Shown in pieces: positions 19,502 to 27,811 of a stretch of 64,000 nucleotides of DNA. Origin of the DNA: Alistipes sp. (lineage in GTDB: Bacteria > Bacteroidota > Bacteroidia > Bacteroidales > Rikenellaceae); the NCBI GenBank assembly GCA_017398045.1, contig JAFQHI010000026.1, positions 1 to 64,000 on the forward strand, read 5' to 3'. How positions within the stretch are numbered: the first letter of the stretch is position 1; each line of letters opens with the position of its first letter. Below the pieces are notes generated by a model, which was not told the DNA's origin, made no database searches, and worked only from the letters and a program-made list of their open reading frames with translations. A program made the position numbers and the translations under genes.

Positions 19502-19532
19502 CAAAATTAGCAACGCCAACGTTCAAATCAAA
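19502..19532 (-). promoter_or_regulatory. Promoter of the pectin enzyme operon
   Basis: On the minus strand TTTG (19529-19532) lies exactly 19 bases before TAATTTTG (19502-19509), matching the Bacteroidetes -33/-7 consensus; the PL22 start codon follows about 30 bases later. The remainder of the 312-base gap to 19783 holds the HTCS target region presumably, and a terminator for the next gene; no coding sequence was found there. Confidence 0.7.
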
Positions 19533-19718
19533 TAGAATTTTATCCAGATTCAATGTCAATTTGTCCATCTTTGCCTTTTTTTGAGGTGGGAAGGGCCTTC
19601 CGAATGCTTCGGGCGGGCAATTTGCCCCTTGACGGATAAAAACAAAGAAACGCTCCGACAAGCCGTTTTTTTGCATTTTGTTGCCATTAACAGTTCGCTT
19701 GTTAAGACAGCTTCCACG

Positions 19719-19755
19719 AAAAAAAAGGTTGCTCAACACAACGTGTTGAACAACC
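19719..19755 (-). terminator. Intrinsic terminator after the DUF4878-like lipoprotein gene
   Basis: On the minus strand GGTTG.TCAACAC-type arms (19727-19739 and 19743-19755) form a stem followed by eight T residues, 28 bases past the stop codon. Confidence 0.8.
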
Positions 19756-19783
19756 CCTTTTCAGCATGAGCGGAATCTACGCC

Positions 19784-20191
19784 CTACTTCTTCATCGAAG
19801 GACGCCAATTGCCCTTCTCGTCGAGTACCATATCCACCTTGTTCTTATCCTCGGTGCCGTTGCCATAGGTGATTTTGACCTCTACCTTGGCCGTCTGGCC
19901 ATCCTCGGCAATCGTCTCGCTGACGACCTCATAACCTGCGATGCCCCCTTTGCTCTCCATCTGCTTGGCACCCTTCTCGTTGAACATCGAAACAAGCATG
20001 GCGCGAGCCTGCGCCTCCTGCTCGGGATTTTCGTTGCCGAAATAGAAGGCATCGGCTACGGCCTCGTAGTTGCCCTTGGCCAGCTGGTCATAGACCTTGA
20101 TTACGGCATCGCTCGGGGTCGAGCTGCCACCGCCGCAAGCTACGAAAAAGAGTGCTGCAACGGCAGCCATCATGGTAAAAAAGTGTTTCAT
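19784..20191 (-). CDS. Small DUF4878-like lipoprotein
   Basis: A 135-residue protein with a lipobox (FFVACG) after a hydrophobic leader. The mature part (SDAVIKVYDQLAKGNYEAVADAFYF) matches the NTF2-like DUF4878 pattern: an N-terminal helix pair followed by a beta-sheet with AKVEVKITYGNGTEDKNKVDMVL. No catalytic function is known for these proteins. The start is placed at MKHFF; a methionine two codons upstream (20197) is an alternative. It follows the YiiX-like gene by about 16 bases, and the pair ends in a strong terminator, so the two probably form one transcript. Confidence 0.75.
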   Translation of the reverse strand: MKHFFTMMAAVAALFFVACGGGSSTPSDAVIKVYDQLAKGNYEAVADAFYFGNENPEQEAQARAMLVSMFNEKGAKQMESKGGIAGYEVVSETIAEDGQTAKVEVKITYGNGTEDKNKVDMVLDEKGNWRPSMKK

Positions 20192-20207
20192 AAGCATAAA
20201 AATTAAG

Positions 20208-20819
20208 TTAATAAATAGGTATCAAAAGCGAGCTTTGTGTCACATCCGAGGGGAAAATATAACTTCCCGCAAAGCCCGTGAGGTTAATTTCGGTGCGTCG
20301 TCCCTCGCTGAGCGAATAACCCTCCAAATGAAAGAGGTACTCAATCAGTTCGGTACAATAGAGCCGCGTTGTGTCCTCCGCGTTGTAGTCGTGGTCGAAG
20401 GGGACGCGCTCGCGGCTTAAGCGCAGGGCGTGGCGCGTAATGCGCTCCAAGGCTTGCGGCTCGATAAGCGGACGATAGAGTCCGAACTCGGCCGAGGGGT
20501 ATCGCCCCAGAAAATCCGCCACCGGTTCACACTTCACGCGGTCGAAGTCGCCCTCAAACTCCGGTTCGTAGGGTACGGCGTGTACCACGCGCCAATCGGC
20601 CGTGTCGCCCACGACAAGCCCCACGTGCGAAAAATGCCCCTCTTTGTCCAGGGTCGCGACCACGTGTCCGGCCAGCCCCGTGCCGCGTCGAAACAGCAAA
20701 TCGCCCGACTGAAGGGTGGCTTCGACCTCCTCCAGCCTTTGCTCTTGGTGGGGCCCCTGCGTCGAGCAGCCGCACACGAGGAGGGTGGTTAGCATCGTAT
20801 AGCGTAGCAGGCGATTCAT
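20208..20819 (-). CDS. YiiX-like permuted NlpC/P60 (papain-like) amidase, lipoprotein
   Basis: A 203-residue lipoprotein (lipobox VCGC, Cys18). The mature protein contains LQSGDLLFRRG, then FSHVGLVVG with the catalytic-type His of permuted papain-like hydrolases, and YCTELIEYLF near residue 165 with the candidate catalytic Cys. This order (His before Cys) marks the YiiX/YebB group of circularly permuted NlpC/P60 enzymes, proposed to cleave amide or ester bonds in cell-wall or lipid substrates. The substrate is unknown here. It lies just upstream of the DUF4878-like lipoprotein gene and probably shares its transcript. Confidence 0.8.
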   Translation of the reverse strand: MNRLLRYTMLTTLLVCGCSTQGPHQEQRLEEVEATLQSGDLLFRRGTGLAGHVVATLDKEGHFSHVGLVVGDTADWRVVHAVPYEPEFEGDFDRVKCEPVADFLGRYPSAEFGLYRPLIEPQALERITRHALRLSRERVPFDHDYNAEDTTRLYCTELIEYLFHLEGYSLSEGRRTEINLTGFAGSYIFPSDVTQSSLLIPIY

Positions 20820-20952
20820 ACCATCGGTTGTTCGTTACACAAAAATAAGGATTCGCGTCCGCTTGTTGTGTTGCATTTTAACAAAAGCAGTCGTATTTTG
20901 TTTTGCTGGCAGGCCATCGGCTCCGAGGCTGTGCGAAAGGCGACCTATATGC

Positions 20953-20988
20953 AAAAAAAACGCGTGTCCGACAACTATCAGACACGCG
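20953..20988 (-). terminator. Intrinsic terminator after the FKBP lipoprotein gene
   Basis: GCGTGTC and GACACGC arms (20962-20988) are followed on the minus strand by eight T residues, 26 bases past the stop codon at 21014. Confidence 0.85.
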
Positions 20989-21013
20989 CTTAAGTTTTGT
21001 TGCGTAGCGAATG

Positions 21014-22114
21014 CTACTCGGCGGGGGTCTCCTCCGTAGCGGGAGCCTCCTCGACCTCGGGCTTGTTGGCGGGCGTTACATCCAGCAACTCCACCTCAAA
21101 CTCCAAGGCGTCGTTCGGGCCGATATCCTGACCGGCACCCTGCTCACCGTAGGCCAACTCGGCCGGAATCCAAAGGATAATCTTGCCGCCCTTGCCGACG
21201 AGCTTCATACCCTCGGTCCAACCCTTAATCACGCGGTTCAGCGGGAACTCAACCGGCTGGTCCTCGTCACCGGCGTTGGGGTTCTGTGCCAGAATCATCT
21301 CGCGCTGCTCCTTCGGGCGGTTGGCGAAAATCGAGGTGTCGAACACCTTGCCCTCGCGCGTGCGACCCGTGTAGTGTACCTTCACGACATCGGCATCGTC
21401 CGTAGCCTTCACCGTCTCGTCACCGGCCTTCACGACCTTGTACATTAGACCCGACTCGGTCTTCTTTACACCCGACTTCTTCTCAATCTTCTTGAGCCAC
21501 TCGGCCGAAGCCTCGGCATTCTGGGCGGGAAGCGTCTCCATGAAGAAGGTGCGCAGGTGGTTGTTTACCTGGATGTCGTCCATCTGCGGAACACCGGCCA
21601 TGCCCTCCTGAAGACCCTGGGCAACCCAGTAAATCTGCAACGGCATGGGGCTTTGCGTGAGGTTCGTACCCAGGTCAACACCAAAGGCATACGACAGCTC
21701 CTCGCGCTCCTGCTCCGACTCGAACATTGCCTCGTCGGCTACGGGATACTCGACCTTCGTCGAATCGCCCTGTGCCAGACGTGCGCTGTCGGCCTCCGCA
21801 CGTTTCTTCTGAATCTCGCGGGTGCGCTCACCACGCTTGGTCATGAAGTAGTCGCGCAGCAGCTCGATGGCCTCCGTGTGGTCGAGCGAAGCCTTCGAGA
21901 AGGCGGCCTCCTCCAAACCCTCGACGATGGCCTCGACATCGAACGGGATGTCGCGCATCTGATACTTAACGCCGGCGGCTACGTTGGCACCTACGGCATA
22001 GGAGAGGGTGTCGAGTTTCGACTTGTTACCCATCTGTACCTTCGTGCTGTTGCCACCGCACGAAATCATCATGGTTGCAGCAACGAGTGCTGCAATGAAG
22101 CGAAAATTTTTCAT
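21014..22114 (-). CDS. FKBP-type peptidyl-prolyl cis-trans isomerase, lipoprotein with two N-terminal domains
   Basis: A 366-residue lipoprotein (lipobox MISC, Cys19). Two FKBP_N helical dimerisation modules follow one another (about 30-110, LSYAVGANVAAG; about 130-215, LSYAFGVDLGTN), then one FKBP_C catalytic domain (about 230-345, VKVHYTGRTREGKVFDTS and IPAELAYGEQGAG) and an acidic Glu/Pro tail. It should help folding of exported proteins. A 20-odd-residue insertion (about 265-290) enlarges one loop of the FKBP domain. A -7 box TATCTTTG (minus strand, 22156-22163) precedes it, and a terminator follows, so it looks monocistronic. A related but shorter gene lies immediately upstream. Confidence 0.92.
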   Translation of the reverse strand: MKNFRFIAALVAATMMISCGGNSTKVQMGNKSKLDTLSYAVGANVAAGVKYQMRDIPFDVEAIVEGLEEAAFSKASLDHTEAIELLRDYFMTKRGERTREIQKKRAEADSARLAQGDSTKVEYPVADEAMFESEQEREELSYAFGVDLGTNLTQSPMPLQIYWVAQGLQEGMAGVPQMDDIQVNNHLRTFFMETLPAQNAEASAEWLKKIEKKSGVKKTESGLMYKVVKAGDETVKATDDADVVKVHYTGRTREGKVFDTSIFANRPKEQREMILAQNPNAGDEDQPVEFPLNRVIKGWTEGMKLVGKGGKIILWIPAELAYGEQGAGQDIGPNDALEFEVELLDVTPANKPEVEEAPATEETPAE

Positions 22115-22203
22115 CTTTTTGTGTTAATTATAAAGTATTTAGTATTTTCCGGCGGCAAAGATAATAAATTATCGTTACAAATTGCCTTTTCATCTGTCGA
22201 AAT

Positions 22204-22899
22204 CTATCGTCTGTTCCATTCGGCATATTTGTCGAGCTTCACCAGCTCGAGTTCGAAGCCGAGGGTGCGGTTGGCGGGGATATTCAGCTCCTCGTTTCCG
22301 TCGGCACCATAGGCCTCGCGGGCCGGTATCCAGGCCACCACCTTGCCACCCTCGCCGATGAGCTTAATGCTCTCTTGCAGACCCGGCTTCAGCTCGTCGA
22401 GTCGGACGCGGAGCGTGTCGTTCCGCTCGTAGGAGGAGTAGAGGGCCTCCTGCTCCGTCGAGAGGATGCTTAAACGCAGGTAGAGCGAGTCGCGCGAGGC
22501 GGTTGGAATACGCTCCTGGTCGCCCAGCACCTCGACTTTGTAGGTGATGCCGCTGCGCGTGCGGGCAAAATCGCGGCTCGTCTCCGCCAGGTCGGCAAGC
22601 CACTGCTCCTCGAGGGCAACGGCCTTCTCGGGCAGCGTGTGGTTCATGTAACCCAGGAAGAAGGTCTCGGCCTCTTCGAGGTCCATCAGCTGACGCTCAC
22701 GTACCACATCGCGGATGCCGCGACAAACCGCCTCGATGTTCAGCGTCGAGTCCATGCGCATCAGGTTCAGCCCGACATTCATGCCGAGGACATAGGCCAC
22801 CGAGTCGGTGTCGTTCTTGAGCTTTGTTTCGCCACCCGAACGCTTCGAGCAGCCGAAGATTGTCAGTGCGACAATCAGTAAGGTAACTATCTTTTTCAT
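22204..22899 (-). CDS. FKBP-type peptidyl-prolyl isomerase, short lipoprotein
   Basis: The start is set at the methionine of MKKIVTLLIVAL (position 22899), because it opens a proper lipoprotein signal (lipobox IFGC, Cys18); an upstream in-frame extension only runs through the neighbouring gene. The 231-residue product has one FKBP_N module (about 27-90, VAYVLGMNVGLNL) and an FKBP_C domain (about 120-225) ending EAYGADG..LNIPANRTLGFELELV. The early part of the FKBP domain is weakly conserved: the usual VHYTG motif is replaced by LRLSILST, so activity is doubtful. The start codon is one base after the stop of the arginase-family gene, which indicates translational coupling. Confidence 0.85.
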   Translation of the reverse strand: MKKIVTLLIVALTIFGCSKRSGGETKLKNDTDSVAYVLGMNVGLNLMRMDSTLNIEAVCRGIRDVVRERQLMDLEEAETFFLGYMNHTLPEKAVALEEQWLADLAETSRDFARTRSGITYKVEVLGDQERIPTASRDSLYLRLSILSTEQEALYSSYERNDTLRVRLDELKPGLQESIKLIGEGGKVVAWIPAREAYGADGNEELNIPANRTLGFELELVKLDKYAEWNRR

Positions 22900-22900
22900 G

Positions 22901-23941
22901 CTATTTCTCTTGGTTGGAACGGAGCGTTTGACCACACAATTTCCAGAGGATGCGTGCGCCGACCGAGGCGTCGATATGGTCCGATTCGTGGGGACAGACC
23001 TCGACCACGTCGAAGCCAATGATGCGTCGCTCTGCGCCTAACAGTTGCAGGAGTCGTACCGCCTGGTTAAAGCGCAACCCACCCGGCACGGGCGTTCCCG
23101 TGTGGGGGCAGTAGCAGAGGTCGAGACCGTCGATATCGAAGCTCACATAGACCTTTTCGGGCAGCGTGGCGATGATTTCGCGGCACTCCTCGTCCCACGT
23201 GCGGCCGCTGTACTCCGCCTCCAAAAGTCGTTGGTCGTCGAACTGAATGACGCGGCCCGACTTTTCGGCCAAGTTCTTCTCCTCCTGACTGAAGTCGCGG
23301 ATGCCGACCTGTACGATGCGCTCCACCTGCTGTACATCGTGCAGGACGTTGTACATAATCGATGCGTGCGAGAACTCGAACCCCTCGTAGCGGGGGCGGA
23401 GGTCGCAATGGGCATCGATGTGCAGGATGGCAAAGCGGTTGTGGTATTTGCCGAGGGCGCGAATCAGCCCATAGGGGGTCGAGTGGTCGCCACCGACCAG
23501 ACCGACCAATTTGCCCGCCTCGAGCCACTGCTCGGCCTGCTCGCGGATGTTGCGGTTGAGTTCGAACGAACCTTCGTTGACGCGGCGAATCTTGCGAATG
23601 ACATAGTCGTCGGTCGTCGAACCGCCCCCCTCGAGATGCTCAATGACGCGACGGGCATCGACGCGCAATTTTTGCGACAGCTCCAGAATCGAATAATCGA
23701 CCGGCGCAGTGGCAATGCCTTGTCGCCAGGCCTCGGGGGCTATTGCATCATAGAAGTCAAGCTGGGTCGATGCACCGATAATGGCATCGGGCGCATAGGC
23801 CGTGCCGGCACCATACGAGACGGTGACATCCCAGGGGGCCGAGAGCAGCACGAGTGCCGCCTCTTCGGGCTGGAAGGGCATCGAAAAATAGTTGCCGTTG
23901 TCCACACCGACACCATTCGGGTCGAAAAGTTCTTGTGCCAT
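22901..23941 (-). CDS. Arginase/agmatinase-family ureohydrolase
   Basis: A 346-residue cytoplasmic enzyme with the binuclear manganese motifs of the ureohydrolase family: GLVGGDHSTPYG (about 155), ILHIDAHCDLRP (about 180) and VSFDIDGLDL (about 275). Related Bacteroidetes proteins are annotated agmatinase, although the substrate (agmatine, arginine, formiminoglutamate or another guanidino compound) is not set by these motifs. N-terminal SAPWDVTVSYGAGTAYAPDAI is the usual substrate-loop region. Transcription likely starts from TAATTTTG (minus strand, 23965-23972) in the region divergent from pdxB; the FKBP gene at 22204 is coupled downstream. Confidence 0.85.
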   Translation of the reverse strand: MAQELFDPNGVGVDNGNYFSMPFQPEEAALVLLSAPWDVTVSYGAGTAYAPDAIIGASTQLDFYDAIAPEAWRQGIATAPVDYSILELSQKLRVDARRVIEHLEGGGSTTDDYVIRKIRRVNEGSFELNRNIREQAEQWLEAGKLVGLVGGDHSTPYGLIRALGKYHNRFAILHIDAHCDLRPRYEGFEFSHASIMYNVLHDVQQVERIVQVGIRDFSQEEKNLAEKSGRVIQFDDQRLLEAEYSGRTWDEECREIIATLPEKVYVSFDIDGLDLCYCPHTGTPVPGGLRFNQAVRLLQLLGAERRIIGFDVVEVCPHESDHIDASVGARILWKLCGQTLRSNQEK

Positions 23942-23964
23942 ACTTTCGTGAGTAATCTATCCGA

Positions 23965-24000
23965 CAAAATTACAAAAAATTATATTTTTCCCTATATTTG
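23965..24000. promoter_or_regulatory. Divergent promoters for the arginase-family gene and pdxB
   Basis: The 81-base gap holds TAATTTTG on the minus strand (23965-23972) and TATATTTG on the plus strand (23993-24000), each at a suitable distance from its start codon. No clear -33 TTTG is seen for the plus-strand box. Confidence 0.55.
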
Positions 24001-24022
24001 TGGAGGTAAAACCAAGATTTCG

Positions 24023-25033
24023 ATGAAAAAACTCCGCCCGAAAGTCGTTATGGATGGTGCAATTCCCTTTTTGAAGGAGTTGCTGACCGATTATTGTGAG
24101 GTGCGGGCGTTGCCCGGAGGTGCCATCTCGAAGGCCGATGTGGCGGATGCCGACGCCCTGGTAGTGCGCACCCGCACGCAGTGTGATGAGGCCCTGCTGG
24201 GTGGCTCCACGGTTCGGTTGGTGGTGACGGCCACCATCGGCTTCGACCACATCGACCGCCCGTGGTGCGAAGAGCAGGGGATTCGGGTCGAGACGGCTGC
24301 CGGATGCAACGCACGCGGTGTCTTACAGTGGGTCTCGGCCGTGTTGGTCGGGGCGGCACGCCGTGACGGATGGCTTCCCGAGAATCGCACGCTGGGCATT
24401 GTGGGGGTGGGTCATGTCGGCTCGCTTGTGAAGCAGTATGCCGAAAGTTGGGGCTTTCGGGTGCTGTGTTGCGACCCTCCGCGCGAGGAGCGTGAGAAGC
24501 TCGGTTTTTTGCCCCTTGCGGAGGTGGCGCGAGAGGCCGATTTGTTGACCTTCCATACCCCGCTCGACGAGACGACGTTCCACCTCTGTGATGCGAAACT
24601 GCTCGCCGGTGTGAAGCCGGATTGCTTGATTATCAACTCGTCGCGGGGTGCGGTGGTGGATAATGAGGCACTGCTCGAAAGCGGCCTGCAATGCGCCCTC
24701 GATGTGTGGGAGGGGGAGCCGCTGCTCAATCGCACGCTGTTGGCGCACGCGGCCGTTGCTACGCCCCACGTGGCGGGCTATACGGCACAGGGCAAGGCCA
24801 ACGCTTCGGCCATTGCCGCCCGTCTCTTGGGCGAGGTGTTCGACCTCCCGTTTCAGGGGTGGTATCCGGCTACGGTCAGCCGACCTGCGCCACGCACCAT
24901 CACCTGGGATGAGTTGTGCCGCACGATTGATGCCCATTGCGATTTGTGTGCCGAGAGCCGTATCCTCAAACACCACCCCGAACAATTCGAGGCACTGCGT
25001 GACGGATATCGCTATCGGGAGGAGTATTTTTGA
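24023..25033 (+). CDS. pdxB: 4-phosphoerythronate dehydrogenase
   Basis: A 336-residue NAD-dependent D-2-hydroxyacid dehydrogenase. The start is fixed at MKKLRPKVVMDG (24023), just after the TATATTTG promoter; a longer upstream open frame is antisense to the arginase gene and is rejected. Motifs: VVTATIGFDHID, the Rossmann GIVGVGHVGSLVK (about 120), INSSRGAVVDNEALL with the catalytic Arg (about 205), and VATPHVAGYTAQGK with the catalytic His (about 250); the C-terminal PdxB dimerisation part is short. The enzyme oxidises 4-phosphoerythronate in DXP-dependent vitamin B6 synthesis. pdxJ of the same pathway is at 55458. Confidence 0.92.
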   Translation: MKKLRPKVVMDGAIPFLKELLTDYCEVRALPGGAISKADVADADALVVRTRTQCDEALLGGSTVRLVVTATIGFDHIDRPWCEEQGIRVETAAGCNARGVLQWVSAVLVGAARRDGWLPENRTLGIVGVGHVGSLVKQYAESWGFRVLCCDPPREEREKLGFLPLAEVAREADLLTFHTPLDETTFHLCDAKLLAGVKPDCLIINSSRGAVVDNEALLESGLQCALDVWEGEPLLNRTLLAHAAVATPHVAGYTAQGKANASAIAARLLGEVFDLPFQGWYPATVSRPAPRTITWDELCRTIDAHCDLCAESRILKHHPEQFEALRDGYRYREEYF

Positions 25034-25066
25034 TATTTGCGCCCCTTTTTGTATCTTTGCCCCGAT

Positions 25067-26179
25067 ATGTATCAACGCATCATTCGCCCCTGGCTCTTTT
25101 CGCTCTCGTGTGAGCAGTCGCACCGCATGGCTATCCTGCTGTTGCGGATAGCCGGCTTTATCCCCGGCGGACGGTGGTTGCTCCGACGCTGTTGTGCGGT
25201 GGAGGACCCCTCGCTCGAACGGGAGGTCTTCGGGGTGAAGTTCCGTAATCCGATAGGTATGGCGGCCGGTTTCGACCGCAACGGAGAGGTGTATGACGAA
25301 CTCGCAGCCATGGGCTTCGGCTTTGTCGAAATCGGCTCCATCACGCCCCGCGCCCAATCGGGAAATCCTACGCCCCGCATCTTCAGCCTGCAACGCGACC
25401 GCGCGGTCATCAATCGGGTGGGCCATCCGAATCGCGGTCTGGAGGTGGCTCTGCGTAACCTGCGCCACGGCCATACGGGGGTGGTGCTGGGGTGTAATAT
25501 CGCCTGCAACGCCTCGACACGGGCCGAGGAGGCTCCGCAGGATTATCTGCGTTCGTTCCGCAACCTCTACCAATATGTGGATTATTTTACGGTCGATTTG
25601 AGCGGCGACGATGTGCAGGATGAGCGTATCGTGCGCAGCGAGCGTTATATCCGCAGTGTGCTGGACCCCTTGTTCGATTTCCGTCGTGGGCAGAACCATT
25701 ATCGCCCGATTCTGGTGAAGATATCGCCCGATTTGACCGACGAAGAGATAGACCTGGTGACCGATATTTTAATCGCTACGCCGCTCGATGGAGTGGTGGC
25801 GACGAACGGAACGACCTCGCGCGAGGGGCTGAAGGCCTCGCCCTCGTCGCTTAAGCGTATCGGGGCGGGTCGTTTGAGTGGTCGTCCGCTGACGGTACGC
25901 TCGATTGAAATCGTAAGGCGCATCCATGAGCGGTCGGGGGGTAACTACCCGATTATCGGGTCGGGAGGTATGATGACACCCGACGATGTGGAGGCGATGT
26001 TGGCCGCAGGTGCCGACCTTGTGCAACTCCATACGGGCTACCTCTACGGAGGACCGCAACTGCTCAAGGAGATTTGCCATCGCCTGATGCCGAAGCCGGA
26101 AGTGCCGGCCGCTGATGCCCTCCCCGAGGAGCCGTCCGAACAGCAAACAACGACAACAACCGAGGAGCGTGTCGATTGA
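25067..26179 (+). CDS. Dihydroorotate dehydrogenase (PyrD class 2)-like protein with altered active site
   Basis: A 370-residue homologue of quinone-linked dihydroorotate dehydrogenase. The N-terminal membrane-associating helices (MYQRIIRPWLF), the barrel start GMAAGFDRNGEVYDEL, EIGSITPRAQSGNP and the FMN-phosphate region IIGSGGMMTPDD..AGADLVQLHTG are all recognisable. However, motifs that bind orotate differ from the family: the usual VN(I/V)SSPNTP is VDLSGDD, so the catalytic Ser and flanking Asn are gone; NIGKNK is NIACNA; ATNTT is ATNGT; NRxGFNN is NRVGHPN. It may not be a dihydroorotate dehydrogenase. The tail is an extension rich in Glu, Pro and Thr. The start at 25067 is only 7 bases past a TATCTTTG box (25052-25059). 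Lies between pdxB and cinA. Confidence 0.8.
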   Translation: MYQRIIRPWLFSLSCEQSHRMAILLLRIAGFIPGGRWLLRRCCAVEDPSLEREVFGVKFRNPIGMAAGFDRNGEVYDELAAMGFGFVEIGSITPRAQSGNPTPRIFSLQRDRAVINRVGHPNRGLEVALRNLRHGHTGVVLGCNIACNASTRAEEAPQDYLRSFRNLYQYVDYFTVDLSGDDVQDERIVRSERYIRSVLDPLFDFRRGQNHYRPILVKISPDLTDEEIDLVTDILIATPLDGVVATNGTTSREGLKASPSSLKRIGAGRLSGRPLTVRSIEIVRRIHERSGGNYPIIGSGGMMTPDDVEAMLAAGADLVQLHTGYLYGGPQLLKEICHRLMPKPEVPAADALPEEPSEQQTTTTTEERVD

Positions 26180-26205
26180 CACGCCCTTATTTATATGTGG
26201 CGTAT

Positions 26206-27447
26206 ATGCAAGCAACCATCATTACCATTGGCGACGAGATTCTTATCGGCCAGATTGTCGATACGAACTCCGTTTCGATTGCCCGTCAGCTCAATGCGGC
26301 CGGCATCGTGGTTCACGAAAAGTGTTCGATAGGCGACAGCCGCGAGGAGATTATCGAGGCGGTGCGCCGAGCCGAACTTACCTCGCAGGTCGTTATCCTC
26401 ACGGGTGGTCTCGGCCCCACGAAGGACGACATCACGAAGAAGACCCTGGCCGAGTTGTTCCATAGCGAGATGCGCTTCGATGAGGCGGTAGCCGCTCACG
26501 TAGAACGGATGCTCGCCGAGCGTGGTATCGCCTTCAATGCCCTGAACCGCTCGCAAGCCGAGGTGCCGGTCTGCTGTACGGTGTTACACAATGCCCACGG
26601 CACTGCCCCCGGTATGTGGTTCGAAGAGGAGGGGCGGGTGGTCATCTCACTGCCCGGTGTGCCGTTCGAGATGGAGCATCTGATGCAGGAGGAGGTGATG
26701 CCCCGCCTGAAGCGTCGCTTTGCGTTGCGCCAAATCGTCCATCGTACCCTCATTACGGCCGGCATGGCCGAATCGATTTTGGCCGAGACCATCGAGGCGT
26801 GGGAGGATGCCCTGCCTCCCTATCTGAAGTTGGCCTACCTGCCCGCTCCGGGCATCGTGCGTCTGCGTCTCTCGGCCTACGAAGTGGAGGGGGTGGAGGT
26901 GAGCGCGGAGATTGACCGCCAATTTGCTGTGCTGAAACAACTTATCCCCGATTTTGTGGTGGGTTTCGAAACGGCTACCGTGGAGGAACAGGTACATCAT
27001 CTGCTTGTGGAGCGCGGTGCCACGTTGGCCGTGGCCGAAAGCTGCACGGGTGGTAAAATAGCTTCGAAATTTACCGCCATGGCGGGCGCATCGGCCTACC
27101 TGTTGGCCGGTGTCGTAGCCTACGCCAACGAGGCAAAAACAGCCATCCTGGGGGTCGATGCCGCGCTGATTCGTCGCCACGGAGCAGTGAGCGAGGAGGT
27201 GGCGCGTGCGATGGCCGAGGGGGTGCGTCGCCTTACGGGTGCCGATTATGCCGTCTCGACCACGGGCATTGCAGGACCCTCGGGTGGTACGGCCGAAAAG
27301 CCGGTCGGCACGGTCTGGTTTGCCCTCGCCACACCGACCGAAACCATTGCCGTGAAACACGCCTGCGGTACGGACCGCGGACAGGTGATTGACCGTGCCA
27401 CGGCCTATGCCATCCGCCTCTTACGCGATGGTTTGCAGCGTAAATAA
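26206..27447 (+). CDS. cinA: CinA-like protein / nicotinamide-nucleotide amidohydrolase
   Basis: A 413-residue protein. The N-terminal MoaB/MogA-like domain (1-170) shows IITIGDEILIGQIVDTN and LTGGLGPTKDDITKK; the C-terminal PncC-type nicotinamide mononucleotide deamidase domain (about 255-413) shows AVAESCTGGKIAS and STTGIAGPSGGTAEKPVGT. It probably recycles NMN and may hydrolyse ADP-ribose-type compounds. The start MQATIITIG (26206) is chosen over a frame-extending ATG ten codons upstream, because family members begin here. It is 26 bases after the PyrD-like gene and lies ahead of rpmB, the arrangement I associate with Bacteroidetes. Confidence 0.93.
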   Translation: MQATIITIGDEILIGQIVDTNSVSIARQLNAAGIVVHEKCSIGDSREEIIEAVRRAELTSQVVILTGGLGPTKDDITKKTLAELFHSEMRFDEAVAAHVERMLAERGIAFNALNRSQAEVPVCCTVLHNAHGTAPGMWFEEEGRVVISLPGVPFEMEHLMQEEVMPRLKRRFALRQIVHRTLITAGMAESILAETIEAWEDALPPYLKLAYLPAPGIVRLRLSAYEVEGVEVSAEIDRQFAVLKQLIPDFVVGFETATVEEQVHHLLVERGATLAVAESCTGGKIASKFTAMAGASAYLLAGVVAYANEAKTAILGVDAALIRRHGAVSEEVARAMAEGVRRLTGADYAVSTTGIAGPSGGTAEKPVGTVWFALATPTETIAVKHACGTDRGQVIDRATAYAIRLLRDGLQRK

Positions 27448-27491
27448 TCCTCTTTTTGGGGTGAAATGCAAATAATTTTGGGATTTGAATG

Positions 27492-27519
27492 TTGGATTCT
27501 GAATTTTTGCGTATATTTG
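27492..27519 (+). promoter_or_regulatory. Promoter of the rpmB-rpmG-DUF4295 operon
   Basis: TTG (27492-27494) and TATATTTG (27512-27519) are separated by 17 bases. A short CCC/GGG hairpin follows in the leader before rpmB. Confidence 0.6.
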
Positions 27520-27562
27520 CACTCCCTTTTGGGAACTATAATTAAATAAATTTAACGGAACT

Positions 27563-27796
27563 ATGAAGGTTTGCGAAATCACTGGTAAGGTGGCGATGAC
27601 CGGCAACAACGTGTCGCACTCGCACCACAAGACCAAGCGCACGTTCAGTCCCAACCTGAAAACCAAGCGCTTCTGGTCGGAAGAAGAGGGCCGCTGGGTT
27701 ACCTTGAAGGTAACGGCTGCCGGTATGAAAACTATTAACAAAAAGGGTCTTGCCGTAGCTCTGCGTGAGGCAGCTGCTCCGAAGAAGATTTACTAA
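27563..27796 (+). CDS. rpmB: 50S ribosomal protein L28 (bL28)
   Basis: A 77-residue basic protein with the L28 signature MKVCEITGKVAMTGNNVSHSHHKTKR and KTKRFW near residue 37. Zinc-binding cysteines of the C+ form are absent except Cys4. First gene of a three-gene ribosomal operon behind a TAnnTTTG promoter. Confidence 0.97.
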   Translation: MKVCEITGKVAMTGNNVSHSHHKTKRTFSPNLKTKRFWSEEEGRWVTLKVTAAGMKTINKKGLAVALREAAAPKKIY

Positions 27797-27811
27797 AACA
27801 GCTTTTAAGAA

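Noticed and set aside
23045..24022. Long 5' extension of the pdxB frame
   Set aside because: It runs antisense through the arginase-family gene and upstream of the pdxB promoter; homology starts at 24023.
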